Of a stretch of DNA of 55,353 bases, positions 46,680 through 55,353 are shown in pieces. The stretch is from Deinococcus planocerae (GTDB taxonomy: Bacteria > Deinococcota > Deinococci > Deinococcales > Deinococcaceae). The stretch lies in the NCBI RefSeq assembly GCF_002869765.1, contig NZ_PNOR01000030.1:1-55353 (forward strand), given 5' to 3'. The notes beneath the pieces were generated by a model. The model saw only the letters and a program-made list of their open reading frames with translations, was not told where the DNA came from and ran no database searches. Numbering within the stretch: position 1 is the first letter of the stretch; every line of letters begins with the position of its first letter. The translations under genes and the position numbers were made by a program.

Positions 46680-47453
46680 CATGAGCGTTTTACCCGCCTC
46701 TATTAGCTTCCCCACAGGAAAACATTAAGGACATGAGGTACTGCACAGCGGCAATTTGTAAGAAAGCTGTGACGGCAATGCGCGAAATCAGCCACGAATT
46801 GTCGTCGTTGTCAGAGTCTTGTCAGACTTGGAATTCAAGCGAATCAATGAAAAGAGTGCGTCTGGCTCTTGCTCGAATGCAGACGTGTCGGCATGAACGG
46901 TGAGGCTCAGGCATAAGGGGAAGACGATGTGATGCGTGCGTTCGAACCCGGTCGTCCGACGCTCGCAAGGTCAGGTCCTGCCCTGGCAGGGGCGAAGTGG
47001 AGAGCCGAGAGGGGTGCCGACTGGACTTCTGACACAACTCTCTCCCTTTACACTTCCCGGGAAGGCCCCAGGCTCGCCCCGACACCGCGCTCTCCGCTCG
47101 CCAAGAAGTGTGTCGGGAAAGACGTTTTCCGCGTGAGCCGAGGGAGGGGAGAGGACCCAGGGGCGTCGGTGGCTTCAGTCCGCTCTTGCCCGCGGGTTGA
47201 AGTGGACGGGGACGGGGTTGCCCTTCCGAGGGGTGCACAACCGTTGATCAGGCACTGGACAGCGGTTGTGCATCGGGGGTGACCTTTCTATCCGGCGGCA
47301 AAAGCACAACACTGCGGGCAAGCCCGGTTGTTCCTGGGGCCTGCCCCTACCTGTTGCAGGTCGGCGCGGCCCTTCCCGAGGCGGGTCCGGAGTCCGGTCC
47401 TCGGCCCCGCAGGAGAATCCCATGAACGATGCCCTTCCCGTCAGGAACAGTCC
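46680..47453. promoter_or_regulatory. long divergent region with hairpin and AT-rich core
   Basis: About 770 bases. 46680-46860 is clearly AT-rich and resembles promoter DNA. A CCTGCC-CT-GGCAGG palindrome lies at 46978-46991. TTACACTTC near 47057 also occurs near 36955, before the BIG2 lipoprotein, and may be a -10 context (TACACT). No coding region is convincing except the short frame at 47422. The word GTTCGAACCC at 46941 looks tRNA-like but has no pairing arms. Confidence 0.45.
47234..47272 (+). promoter_or_regulatory. 10-bp inverted repeat in a 5' leader
   Basis: TGCACAACCG (47234-47243) pairs perfectly with CGGTTGTGCA (47263-47272), loop of 19. It lies about 180 bases before the GT4 gene, so it may act in the mRNA leader or as a protein site. 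Its loop contains TCAGGCACTGGAC, which recurs at 52225. Confidence 0.55.
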
Positions 47454-47457
47454 ATGA
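47422..47457 (+). CDS. 11-residue upstream reading frame coupled to a GT4 gene
   Basis: ATG 47422 follows AGGAG by seven bases and codes for MNDALPVRNSP. Its TGA overlaps ATG 47454 of the glycosyltransferase (ATGA). The layout matches the small frame before rfbF and fits a leader that feeds ribosomes to the main gene. A chance frame remains possible. Confidence 0.45.
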   Translation: MNDALPVRNSP

Positions 47458-48629
47458 CCCGCCCGCTCCGGCTGATGGCCGTCTTGCCCGGCCTCGCGCC
47501 CGGAGGGGCCGAGGTCCAGCTCGCGCAACTGCTGCACGGGCTGCCGCGCGAGGAGTTCGAGTGTGAACTCGTCACGCTCTTCAGCGCCCGGCTCGACCCC
47601 GAACTCGAACGCCGCCTGAACGTGCGCGCGCTCCCCCTGCGTGACCTCGCGGTGGCCCCCATGCGCGACGAGGAGCAGGGCGCCCTGCACGCGGCGCGCA
47701 ACCTGCGGCGGGCCCGGCCTCTGCTCGCGGCGCGCATCCGCGAGTTCCGGCCCGATATCGTCTACACCCGTCTTTGGTACGCCGGGCTGACGGTGGCGAG
47801 CCTGCCGCGCCGGGGCCGCTTTCTTCACGTCGCCAACGAGGAAAACGCCCTCGACAACCTCGACGACCGGGGACAGGCCAAGCGGCTGCTGCGCCGCTAC
47901 GTGGTCGCGCAGGCCGACGCCTGGGTCGTGCCCACCCGCGGCCTCTTCGACGAGTTCGTCCGGGGGGGAGCGCGGGCGGGGCGCGGCACGGTGGTGTACA
48001 ACTCTACCGCCATCCCGCCGCTGCCCGCCCCTCGCGCCGCCTCGGCCCCGGCCCGGTTCGCGGCGATGGGCCGCCTCGTGCCCGGCAAGGGCTTCGACCG
48101 CCTGCTCCAGGCCGCCGAGCGGGCGAGGCGTGCCGGGGCCAACTTCCGGGTGGACGTGGCCGGGGAGGGCCCCGAGCGCCGATCCCTGGAGACCCTCGCC
48201 CGCGCACTCGGCGTGGAGGACGTGGTGCGCTTCGTGGGCTACGTGCCCGACCCGCACGCGTTTCTCGCCGAACACGACGCCTTTTTGCTCACCTCCCGGG
48301 CGGAGGGCTTCGCCAACGTGCTCGTGGAGGCGATGGCGTGCGGGCTGCCCGTCGTGGCGATGGACATCCGCTACGGGCCCAACGAGATCGTCGTTCCCGG
48401 GGAGACGGGTTTCCTCGTGCCCGACGGGGACCTCGCGGGCTTCGCGGCCCGCTTGAGCGAACTCGCCGCCGACCCGGCGCTGCGCGCTCGCCTGGGCCGC
48501 GCCGGGCGGGCCCGGGCCGAGGCCGTCTTCTCCACCGGGCGGATGGTCGCGCAGTTCCAAGACGTGTTCTTTCGCGCGGCGGGACGTCCCCGCCAGGAGG
48601 AGCGGACCCATGTGCAGCATTCCTGGTAG
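47454..48629 (+). CDS. glycosyltransferase family 4
   Basis: A 391-residue GT-B enzyme. ATG 47454 overlaps the preceding mini-frame stop. Acceptor lobe: LMAVLPGLAPGGAEVQLAQL (Gly-rich loop) and FRPDIVYTRLWYAGLT. Donor lobe: FAAMGRLVPGKGFDRLLQAA (about residue 205), VDVAGEGPERRSLETLA, FLLTSRAEGFANVLVEAMA with the EX7E motif, GLPVVAMDIRYGPNEIV and GETGFLVPDGD. Everything expected for a GT4 that uses a nucleotide hexose is there. It begins the last glycosyltransferase pair of the locus; 42 bases separate it from the next GT4. Confidence 0.94.
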   Translation: MTRPLRLMAVLPGLAPGGAEVQLAQLLHGLPREEFECELVTLFSARLDPELERRLNVRALPLRDLAVAPMRDEEQGALHAARNLRRARPLLAARIREFRPDIVYTRLWYAGLTVASLPRRGRFLHVANEENALDNLDDRGQAKRLLRRYVVAQADAWVVPTRGLFDEFVRGGARAGRGTVVYNSTAIPPLPAPRAASAPARFAAMGRLVPGKGFDRLLQAAERARRAGANFRVDVAGEGPERRSLETLARALGVEDVVRFVGYVPDPHAFLAEHDAFLLTSRAEGFANVLVEAMACGLPVVAMDIRYGPNEIVVPGETGFLVPDGDLAGFAARLSELAADPALRARLGRAGRARAEAVFSTGRMVAQFQDVFFRAAGRPRQEERTHVQHSW

Positions 48630-48671
48630 GGAAGACCGGAGAGCACCCGGGGCCCAGGCGGGGGGCCGGGC

Positions 48672-49760
48672 ATGACCTCCCCCCGGGTCCTGTGGGTCAC
48701 GACCGCCGCGCGGGGCGGCATCGCCGGGTACGTCTCCGCGCTGCGGGCCACCCCGCTGTTCACCCGCTGGCGGGTCGAACCCGTCGTGACCCACGACGAC
48801 GGCCCCGCCCGGCGGCGGCTCGCCCTTTTCGCGTCGGGCGCGGGCCGACTCGTCTGGCGCTGCGCCACCACCCGCCCGCGCCTCGTGCACCTGCACTCCG
48901 CCGCGTACGGCAGCTTCGCGCGCAAGGGGCTGCTGCTGTGGGTGGCCAGTCTCGTCTTCCGCCTCCCCACGGTGCTGCACCTGCACGCCGGGGAGTTCGC
49001 CGACTTCTACGCCCGCTGCCCGCGCCCCCTGCGTCCCCTCGTGCGTGCCACCCTGACCCGCGCCGACCGGGTGGTGACCCTCTCGCCCTCCCTGGCGCGC
49101 GCCGTCTCGGCCATCGCGCCCGGCGCCCGGGTCACCTCCATTCCCAACGGCGTGGCGGTCGGCCCCGCGCCGCGCCGCCCCGAACGCCCGCCCCGGGTCC
49201 TGTTCCTGGGCCTCTTGATCGAGCGCAAGAATCCCCTCGGCCTGCTGCGCGCCTGGGCTGGGATCACGCGCCCCCCGGGAGCGCGGCTCCTGCTGGCCGG
49301 AGACGGCCCCCAGCGGCCCGCCGTGGAGGCCCTCGTCCGTGACCTCGGCCTCTCGGAGAGCGTGGACCTCCTCGGCTGGGTAGACGCCGCTCGAAGCGCC
49401 CGCTTGTTGGAAGAGGCCGACGTGCTCGTGCTCCCCTCCTTCTTCGAGGGCCAGCCCCTCGCCCTGATGGAGGGCATGGCGCGCGGTGTCGCCATCGTCA
49501 CCACCGCGGTGGGAGGCATCCCCGACATGATCGAGGACGGCGTGAGTGGCCGCCTGGTGCCCCCCGGAGACGAGCCCGCCCTCGCCCGGGCCCTCGGCGC
49601 GGTGCTCGCCGACCCCGAGCTGCGCCGACACCTGGGTGACGCCGCCTACGCGCGCGCCCGGCAGGAATTCAACATCGAGCACACCTGGCGGCGCCTGGAC
49701 GCCCTGTACCGCGAACTCGCCCCTCAGGTCGGCCACCGCGACCCGGTGGAGGGCACCTAA
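48672..49760 (+). CDS. glycosyltransferase family 4
   Basis: A 362-residue GT-B enzyme starting ATG 48672, downstream of the previous GT4 and probably in the same transcript. Acceptor lobe: VLWVTTAARGGIAGYVSAL and VHLHSAAYGSFARKGLLLW, where LHAGEFADFY also fits GT4 EPS enzymes. Donor lobe: RVLFLGLLIERKNPLGLLRA (about 175), LLLAGDGPQRPAVEALV, and VLPSFFEGQPLALMEGMARG holding the EX7E motif, then IVTTAVGGIPDMIEDGVSG. Complete. Donor sugar unknown. Confidence 0.94.
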   Translation: MTSPRVLWVTTAARGGIAGYVSALRATPLFTRWRVEPVVTHDDGPARRRLALFASGAGRLVWRCATTRPRLVHLHSAAYGSFARKGLLLWVASLVFRLPTVLHLHAGEFADFYARCPRPLRPLVRATLTRADRVVTLSPSLARAVSAIAPGARVTSIPNGVAVGPAPRRPERPPRVLFLGLLIERKNPLGLLRAWAGITRPPGARLLLAGDGPQRPAVEALVRDLGLSESVDLLGWVDAARSARLLEEADVLVLPSFFEGQPLALMEGMARGVAIVTTAVGGIPDMIEDGVSGRLVPPGDEPALARALGAVLADPELRRHLGDAAYARARQEFNIEHTWRRLDALYRELAPQVGHRDPVEGT

Positions 49761-49974
49761 GACGGGGGCGGGCATCCCAGGCGCTTCGGAGTGCCCGACC
49801 CCTCGTGGTTCTCCGGGGCGTGCAGCCGGGTAGGCGCCCCTGAAGGTGCCCGCGCGCTCGCCGCGTCGGGCAGCCTGTCTTTTCACGCTAATCTATCTTA
49901 GTGCGAAAATCGGGCCATACCTTCTGCCGGTCACCCCACCTCGCCCCACCCCACGTTCGGGAGAACGGCGCCCC
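49761..49974. other. intergenic, weak hairpins
   Basis: About 210 bases after the last GT4. GGGGCG...CGCCCC around 49816-49841 could pair (6 bp) and may end the operon; evidence is weak. An AT-richer spot (about 49885-49905, TAATCTATCTTAG) could be a promoter for the recombinase. GGGAGAACG near 49960 precedes GTG 49975. Confidence 0.35.
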
Positions 49975-50938
<964 letters not shown>

Positions 50939-50940
<2 letters not shown>

Positions 50941-50999
50941 GGCGGCGCTCCATCACGTTGTCGCATGTGTCAGGCGCCAACGTAACGAAGCGCCGCCCT
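50939..50999 (+). terminator. terminator overlapping the recombinase stop
   Basis: 11-bp perfect stem: 50939-50949 (AGGGCGGCGCT, starting inside the TAG stop) with 50989-50999, followed by TTTGTT. The loop is long (39 bases) and contains a smaller structure. The T-run supports termination. Confidence 0.65.
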
Positions 51000-51022
51000 T
51001 TGTTCGCCACTCGCTCTGCTCG

Positions 51023-51051
51023 GAAAGGTTGCCGCTTTCTGGCAACCTTTC
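51023..51051 (+). terminator. second hairpin, terminator-like
   Basis: Perfect 11-bp stem (GAAAGGTTGCC at 51023-51033, GGCAACCTTTC at 51041-51051) with a seven-base loop, and TGCGATTTT after it. It could be a second terminator or a recombinase-binding site, 37 bases before the next gene. Confidence 0.6.
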
Positions 51052-51087
51052 TGCGATTTTCCCTGGTTCGGGAGAGAATGGGGGTCG

Positions 51088-51927
51088 ATGAGCACCGACG
51101 ACCGCGCCCAGCAGATCGCCGCCGAGTACGCCGCCCTTCCGGAGGTCCTCGCCGTCGCGCTGGGGGGCTCCCGCGCCGCCGGGAACCGGGACGGACATTC
51201 CGACCTCGACCTGTACGTCTACAGCCGGGAGGAGGTGCCCGTCGCCGCCCGCCGCGCCGTCGCCGAGCGCCGGGGCAGCCGCGCCGAGGTGGACAACCGC
51301 TGGTGGGAACCCGGCGACGAGTGGCTGGAGCGAGGAGACGGCCTGCACGTCGACGTGATGTTCCGCCGCGCCGCCGACTTCGACGCCCACCTCACCGCCC
51401 TGTTGGAGCGGCATGAGGCGAGGCTGGGCTACACGACGGCGCTGTGGCACAACCTCCGCACCTGCGAGGTCCTCTTCGACCGGGAGGGCTGGCTCGCGGA
51501 TCTCAAATGGCGGGCCGACCAGCCCTACCCGGACGGACTGGCGCGGGCGATCATCGCCCTGAACTTTCCCCTCCTGCGCGGGGCCTTCGGCGCGTACCCG
51601 AATCAGATCGCGCTCGCCGTGCGGCGGGGGGACCTCGTGGCCGTCAATCACCGCCTGACGGAGTTTCTCGCCTCGTATTTCGACGTGCTCTTCGCCCTGA
51701 ACCGCACGCCGCACCCCGGCGAGAAGCGTCTGCTCACCCTCGCGGCCGGGTTGCCGCTCGTGCCCGAGGACTTCACGGGGCAGGTCGAGCGGCTCCTCGC
51801 CCTCACGCCGCAGACGCTCGGTGAGGTGCCGGGCCGGGTCGAGGCCCTCGTGGACCCCCTCGTCGGGCTGCTGGAGGTGCGCGGGGAACTTCCGGCGCCA
51901 CCGGAGAAGACCCTCCCCATGCCTTGA
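51088..51927 (+). CDS. nucleotidyltransferase, DUF4037 type
   Basis: A 279-residue protein from ATG 51088. The nucleotidyltransferase core reads LGGSRAAGNRDGHSDLDLYVY (GGS...SDLD, about residues 25-45), with HVDVMFRR (about 88) giving the third acidic position. The helical C-terminal part (about 150-270, RAIIALNFPLLRGAFGAYPNQ and YFDVLFALNRTPHPGEKRLL) resembles DUF4037-like domains. Such enzymes transfer a nucleotide to a small molecule or protein, in some cases an antibiotic; none is clearly defined. It is the second nucleotidyltransferase in the window and differs from the one at 9158 in its C-terminal domain. Confidence 0.82.
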   Translation: MSTDDRAQQIAAEYAALPEVLAVALGGSRAAGNRDGHSDLDLYVYSREEVPVAARRAVAERRGSRAEVDNRWWEPGDEWLERGDGLHVDVMFRRAADFDAHLTALLERHEARLGYTTALWHNLRTCEVLFDREGWLADLKWRADQPYPDGLARAIIALNFPLLRGAFGAYPNQIALAVRRGDLVAVNHRLTEFLASYFDVLFALNRTPHPGEKRLLTLAAGLPLVPEDFTGQVERLLALTPQTLGEVPGRVEALVDPLVGLLEVRGELPAPPEKTLPMP

Positions 51928-52266
51928 GGGGTGGGGGTGAGAGGGCCGTGTGAGGAAAGCTTGGATCAGGGGCTGGCGCGGGAGAGCCGAGGGACCCACG
52001 CGCCGACCCTTGGCCGATGAGCCCCTTCCGGTCCTGTGCTGAGCGCCGCGTCTCCAGCACGGCGTTTCCAGTTCTGCCGATGCTCCGGACGGCATTGTGG
52101 GAAAAAGGCGCTGGAGCACTCCCGCCCAAACTATTCTTACAGTCTAGGAACATAGACTCGGTGCCTGTGCCTGGCGAACTTGCGCGGAGAGTCCGAGGCC
52201 GCACGGCAGCGTTATAGGTCCTGTTCAGGCACTGGACGCCCCATGAAATGAATTCAAGGAGGCCAT
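51928..52266. promoter_or_regulatory. leader region with inverted repeat
   Basis: About 340 bases; no gene. AGTCTA-GGAACA-TAGACT (52141-52158) is a perfect 6-bp inverted repeat, overlapping a -10-like TACAGT (52138-52143). TCAGGCACTGGAC at 52225-52237 repeats the word at 47248. AAGGAGG, three to four bases before ATG 52267, is a strong ribosome site. Confidence 0.5.
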
Positions 52267-53280
52267 ATGTTGCAGGGAGGACGCTGGAGGGGGAGAGGAG
52301 TTCTGCCGTTGCTGTGGTGTCTGGCTCTCTCGCCTGGTCTTGCCGCTGTCCCGTCGCCCGCCCCGTTTCAGCTCAGTCGGCTTGAACAGCGGCCCGCCAA
52401 CATCTCGATCTCGCCGGGTTACATCACGCTGCTCGATTTCCCGGCTGATGTCACCAAGGTCGTGAGCGGCAACGGCCTGCTGTTGAGGAACGAGGTCATC
52501 GGCAACCGGGTGGTCCTCTCGGCGGCCAAGACGGCGGGGCAGACCGACCTGCTGGTCACCACCGGCGGACGCGTCGCCATGTTCGTCGTGCAGATCGACG
52601 GGCAGGGGCAGGCGCCCCGGCGCTACGCCGTCGTTCAGGACGTCCCCGCTGCTCAGACCCCCGCCCCCCCGTCCCGCCCCGTCGCCGCCCGGGTGCCTGT
52701 TCGCCCGACGATGGTACCGGCTCAACCTGTTCGTCCGGCGGCGGTGGTGTCAGCCCAACCTGCTCGTCCGGCGGCGGTAGTGCCGGCCCAGCCTGTTCGC
52801 CCAGTGGCGGTGGCGCCGGTCACGGGTCCCGCCGAAGTCGCCAGCCTGCTCGGGCGCTATGAGGCGGAACGGGCCGTGTTGTACCGGGCGCGGGTCGTTC
52901 CCTCGAGTACGGCGGAGGGCGGACAGCATGTGGGGTACATCAACTCCGTCGACAGTCGGGTGACGTTCCCCTCCGTACGTGCGCCCAGCAACGGCACCTA
53001 TACCCTCCGGATCAGGTATGCCAACGGCAGCCCGGAAACAGCGATTCAACCCCTCTGGGTCAATGAGGTCAGCACGTCGTCGGTTCGGTATCCGGTCACG
53101 GGCGGCTGGGAAAGGTACGCCAACGTCGACGTGCAGGTCGTGCTGCGCGCCGGCGTGAATACGCTGCGCTTCGGCAAAGAACGCAGGGGAGTGAATCTGG
53201 ACGTCCTCGAACTCTGGGGTCTGGCGACCGGTGTCGCCGTGAGTCCGCCCGCACCGGTCCCCCCGGCGAGACTCCCCTAA
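52267..53280 (+). CDS. secreted protein: secretin-N-like domain plus CBM35-like domain
   Basis: A 337-residue exported protein; ATG 52267 has AAGGAGG upstream. Signal peptide residues 1-27 (LPLLWCLALSPGLAA). Residues about 35-115 look like the N-terminal domain of pilus secretins (ISPGYITLLDFPADVTKVV, then an NRVVLSAAKTAGQTDLLVTT beta-strand pattern). A repeat-rich Pro linker (about 120-185) is followed by a CBM35/CBM6-like beta-sandwich (about 197-320): YEAERAVLY, GYINSVDSRVTF, GTYTLRIRYANG, and GVNLDVLELW. It probably ties a surface complex or the envelope to polysaccharide. Nothing enzymatic is seen. Confidence 0.8.
   Translation: MLQGGRWRGRGVLPLLWCLALSPGLAAVPSPAPFQLSRLEQRPANISISPGYITLLDFPADVTKVVSGNGLLLRNEVIGNRVVLSAAKTAGQTDLLVTTGGRVAMFVVQIDGQGQAPRRYAVVQDVPAAQTPAPPSRPVAARVPVRPTMVPAQPVRPAAVVSAQPARPAAVVPAQPVRPVAVAPVTGPAEVASLLGRYEAERAVLYRARVVPSSTAEGGQHVGYINSVDSRVTFPSVRAPSNGTYTLRIRYANGSPETAIQPLWVNEVSTSSVRYPVTGGWERYANVDVQVVLRAGVNTLRFGKERRGVNLDVLELWGLATGVAVSPPAPVPPARLP
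52714..52812 (+). repeat. 33-bp tandem repeat, three copies
   Basis: Three in-frame copies (52714-52746, 52747-52779, 52780-52812) encode VPAQPVRPAAV, VSAQPARPAAV and VPAQPVRPVAV in the linker of the secreted CBM protein. A degenerate fourth copy lies just before (VPVRPTM). A copy-number-variable region is plausible. Confidence 0.8.
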
Positions 53281-54068
53281 GGACGTGGCCGGCTTCCCCG
53301 GGCAGGAACAACTGCCCCCGCGCGTCACCCGGCTCAGGGGACGGACGAGGCCCGATTCGCCCACGAAATTCAAGTTTTGACGGTCGGCAAGGATTCCCGC
53401 TCGAATGCCCCGACTCTTCATGACTTGAGTGCCCAGTCGCAAAGAGCAGAGAGGAAACGTGGTCGGCCCGTGGCCCTGAGCGACGGTTGCCGACGCTGGC
53501 GTTTCGGCGGGAGGACCAGACCTTCGCGCCCCCGGAGGCCGACTGGGTGTCCATCAACCCACCGTGCGCCGTCCGGAGGAGCTGTGGACGACAGGAGCGA
53601 CAGGAGCGGCCTGTTCGGGCTGGATGCTCCGTGCCGCGGTCAGCCTGGAGCGGCCAGTCCCCGTGACGTCGGTGGCGGCAGTGCTTCTGGTCGGCAAAGG
53701 CGCTCCACGTGGTGCGGCACAGCGTCCGGCGGGTGGCGGTCCCCCACGGACGGCGGGAATGGAGCCGCCTCGAGCCCGGTCTCCGTGCTATTCAGCACGC
53801 GCCGGGCCGGTACCGGGCGGTCTCACCCCGCCTGCCCTGGAGCCCCGGGAGGAGCTGGTCTCCCCAGGGCCCCACGCTCACGACAGTCTGTCGCGGTCAC
53901 TCGCTCCGTCCGTCTCTCATGTCCCATGATCTGAAGGGTGCTCCTCGAAATCGTGTGGTCACCGCTGTGAAGACGCTCCTCGCCCATAACCTCGGTCGTC
54001 TCCCGCGGATCATGGATCGTCCAACACTTCCCGGCCATTGCCGGCGAGGAAAGAGGGGGGCTGCCTGC
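53281..54068. other. gene-poor stretch, possible decayed element
   Basis: About 790 bases between convergent genes. Every frame is broken or has non-protein-like composition. A short piece near 53460 (KRGRPVALSD) resembles the start of some transposases, but no continuous homology can be followed. Terminators are not clear. It may be the relic of an insertion, or simply non-coding. Confidence 0.4.
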
Positions 54069-55247
54069 CTATCTGAGGTGCAGGTGAAGCGCGCCGCGCG
54101 AAGTGTTGGCGCCGACGTCGATGCTCGCCGCGTCCGCCGAGCTGAGGCCCAGCCGCACGGCGGCAGCGATATCAGCCGGGAGGGCGTCCCCGCCCCTGGC
54201 TGCCGGGGAGCCCGAAACGAGGCGGTAGTTTCCGGCGGACGCGTTCACGAACAAAGCTCCCCTGGCGACGTTATCCAGGGCCAACCCGTTCGGCTCGCGA
54301 CCGATCACGTCCTGAAAACCGCCCGCCTGCGTCAGCCTGGCAAAGGAGCGTGTGCAGCCCGCCGTGCCCGCGACGGGAGCCCAGTGGATCAGGGTGGCGG
54401 GGTCGCCCGCATTGCTGCGGTGGTAGACGTTGAAGTTCAGGGTGTCGAACAACGGGGTCTGGTCGGTGCAGGCGTCGAACTTGCTCGCCTTCAAGGTCGT
54501 GCCCCCGGTGGGATCGGAGAACAGGTTGTTCTTGGCGATGGTGTTGGTCACCGGCAGAACTCGGGTCCCCTCTTCCCCTCCACCTCTCCGGTCACCCTTG
54601 TTCACGATCAAATTCGTGTCGTTGCCGACCAGGGTGTTGTTCCAGATTCTGGCGTCGTTGGAGTTGGAGATCTGAATTCCCGCCCCGGCGCCGCTGATGA
54701 CGTTGCTGGCGATGATGGCGCCCCTGGGGCCACCCGGGGAAATTTCAAGGTGAATGCCAGCGTTGCTGCCCACCCCCCTGACCGTATTGCGGACGATGGT
54801 GGGGTGAACCACACCTCCGTCCATCCAGATGGCGTGGCCCCAGTTGCCTTCGAGAACATTGTCGTAGATTTCGACATTCTCGGAATCAGTCAACTTTATT
54901 CCCGACGCGCTCCAGGTGGCCGCGAAGCGTTCAAAACTGTTGTTCCCGGTAAACTGGTTGCCGTCGAAAACGCTGCCAGTCGTCTGGCCGCCTCTCAACC
55001 CCAACATGCCGTTGCGAACGAACGAGTTGCCCTTCACAGTCGCGTTGGTCCCGCCGTAGCCGCCCCTGATTCTCACGCCGCTGATGGCATTCCAGGAAAA
55101 CGTGTTGTTTTCGAGGGTGACGTTGGGTCCCTCCAACTTTAAGCCCTCCCCGGCGTAGTGCGCGAAGCCGATGCCGCGAATCCTGGTGCCCTCTGCGGCC
55201 TTATTGATATGGAGGCCGCGCTCATACTCAGGAGTTGCACCTCGCAT
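54069..55247 (-). pseudogene. right-handed beta-helix protein gene, N-terminus missing
   Basis: A 392-residue reading frame from ATG 55247, all of it parallel beta-helix: repeated GI/GV-x-(I/V)-x-(N/G)-(N/S) turns, for example VTLENNTFSWNAISGVRIRG, VEIYDNVLEGNWGHAIWMDG and AGIQISNSNDARIWNNTLVG. There is no signal peptide, no CBM and no pectate-lyase entry motif, unlike the three other beta-helix genes. In-frame upstream a stop (55299-55301) blocks extension, and a different reading frame from the right edge ends inside its first codons. Most likely the 5' part has been lost, perhaps by insertion. If it is a real gene with a leader beyond the stop, the product would be cytoplasmic. It does not carry the TKTEG signature. 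Confidence 0.6.
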
Positions 55248-55353
55248 AGCGCAGTGAATAGCCGTGCTGGCGGAGAAATTCCGAGTTTCTGCTGAACGTC
55301 AGGAGCAGGCGGTTCAAATGAACGTCTGGCATGACCGTCATCAGTGCCAGAGC
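55228..55353 (-). CDS. C-terminal 41 codons of a frame entering from the right edge
   Basis: Open from the window edge to the stop at 55228. Ends LNRLLLTFSRNSEFLRQHGY followed by SLRYARCNS, a basic tail of a type common at transposase C-termini, but I could not place it in a family. It overlaps the start of the beta-helix frame by 20 bases. If it is a transposase, its element would explain the missing 5' end of that gene. Confidence 0.4.
   Translation of the reverse strand, partial: ALALMTVMPDVHLNRLLLTFSRNSEFLRQHGYSLRYARCNS

Noticed and set aside
46941..46950. GTTCGAACCC, resembling a tRNA T-loop
   Set aside because: The flanking bases do not pair into a T-stem (GTGCG against CCGGT) and no acceptor or anticodon arm is found.
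53377..53934. Three overlapping plus-strand frames of 120-185 codons in the gene-poor tract
   Set aside because: None has a good ribosome site, hydrophobic core pattern or recognisable motif over any length; KRGRPVALSD alone is too short to name a transposase.

Overview
The window is about 55 kb of very GC-rich, gene-dense bacterial DNA. The gene content fits a Deinococcus-type organism: a polyol ABC importer with no ATPase gene beside it, a spore-photoproduct-lyase-like protein next to a nucleotidyltransferase, many secreted beta-helix proteins, and at least one gene whose -10 box lies directly before the start codon (a leaderless arrangement common in that genus). No 16S or other marker is present, so the genus is an inference. 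No rRNA, tRNA or CRISPR array was recognised.

Left part, 1-11.1 kb (catabolism and single genes): a secreted protein and a small membrane protein of unknown function; a LacI-type repressor facing a polyol (sorbitol/mannitol-type) operon made of a binding protein, two permeases, a long-chain mannitol-type dehydrogenase and a zinc sorbitol-type dehydrogenase; an ANT-like nucleotidyltransferase; and a radical-SAM spore-photoproduct-lyase-like protein that has no cysteine where the repair enzyme keeps its H-donor.

Middle part, 11.2-49.8 kb (an exopolysaccharide factory): a phosphoglycosyl transferase, an AsnB-like amidotransferase, a heparinase/alginate-lyase-like protein, an AlgD-like GDP-mannose 6-dehydrogenase and a GT4 form one plus-strand operon. 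A tightly overlapping minus-strand operon makes a CDP-sugar (RfbF, an LhgO-like oxidase, an SDR, an RfbC-like cupin and a SAF-domain oxidoreductase). Divergent from it run a Wzz/BY-kinase, a Wzx flippase, a Wzy-like polymerase and a GT2. Then come an AlgX/DltD-like protein with an AlgI-like MBOAT acyltransferase, secreted lipoproteins, three paralogous right-handed beta-helix proteins carrying Ca-dependent CBM-like modules, a secreted PIG-L deacetylase with a beta-propeller, and three further GT4 enzymes. Together they predict a Wzx/Wzy-assembled heteropolymer containing a uronic acid (possibly amidated), O-acylated and tailored outside the cell. A regulator with two LacI-type DNA-binding domains in tandem sits between the two operons.

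Right part, 49.9-55.35 kb (mixed): a tyrosine recombinase followed by two strong hairpins, a DUF4037-type nucleotidyltransferase, a secreted protein joining a secretin-N-like domain to a CBM35-like domain, a gene-poor stretch of about 0.8 kb, and a beta-helix gene that seems to lack its N-terminus, abutting the tail of another reading frame that enters from the right edge.
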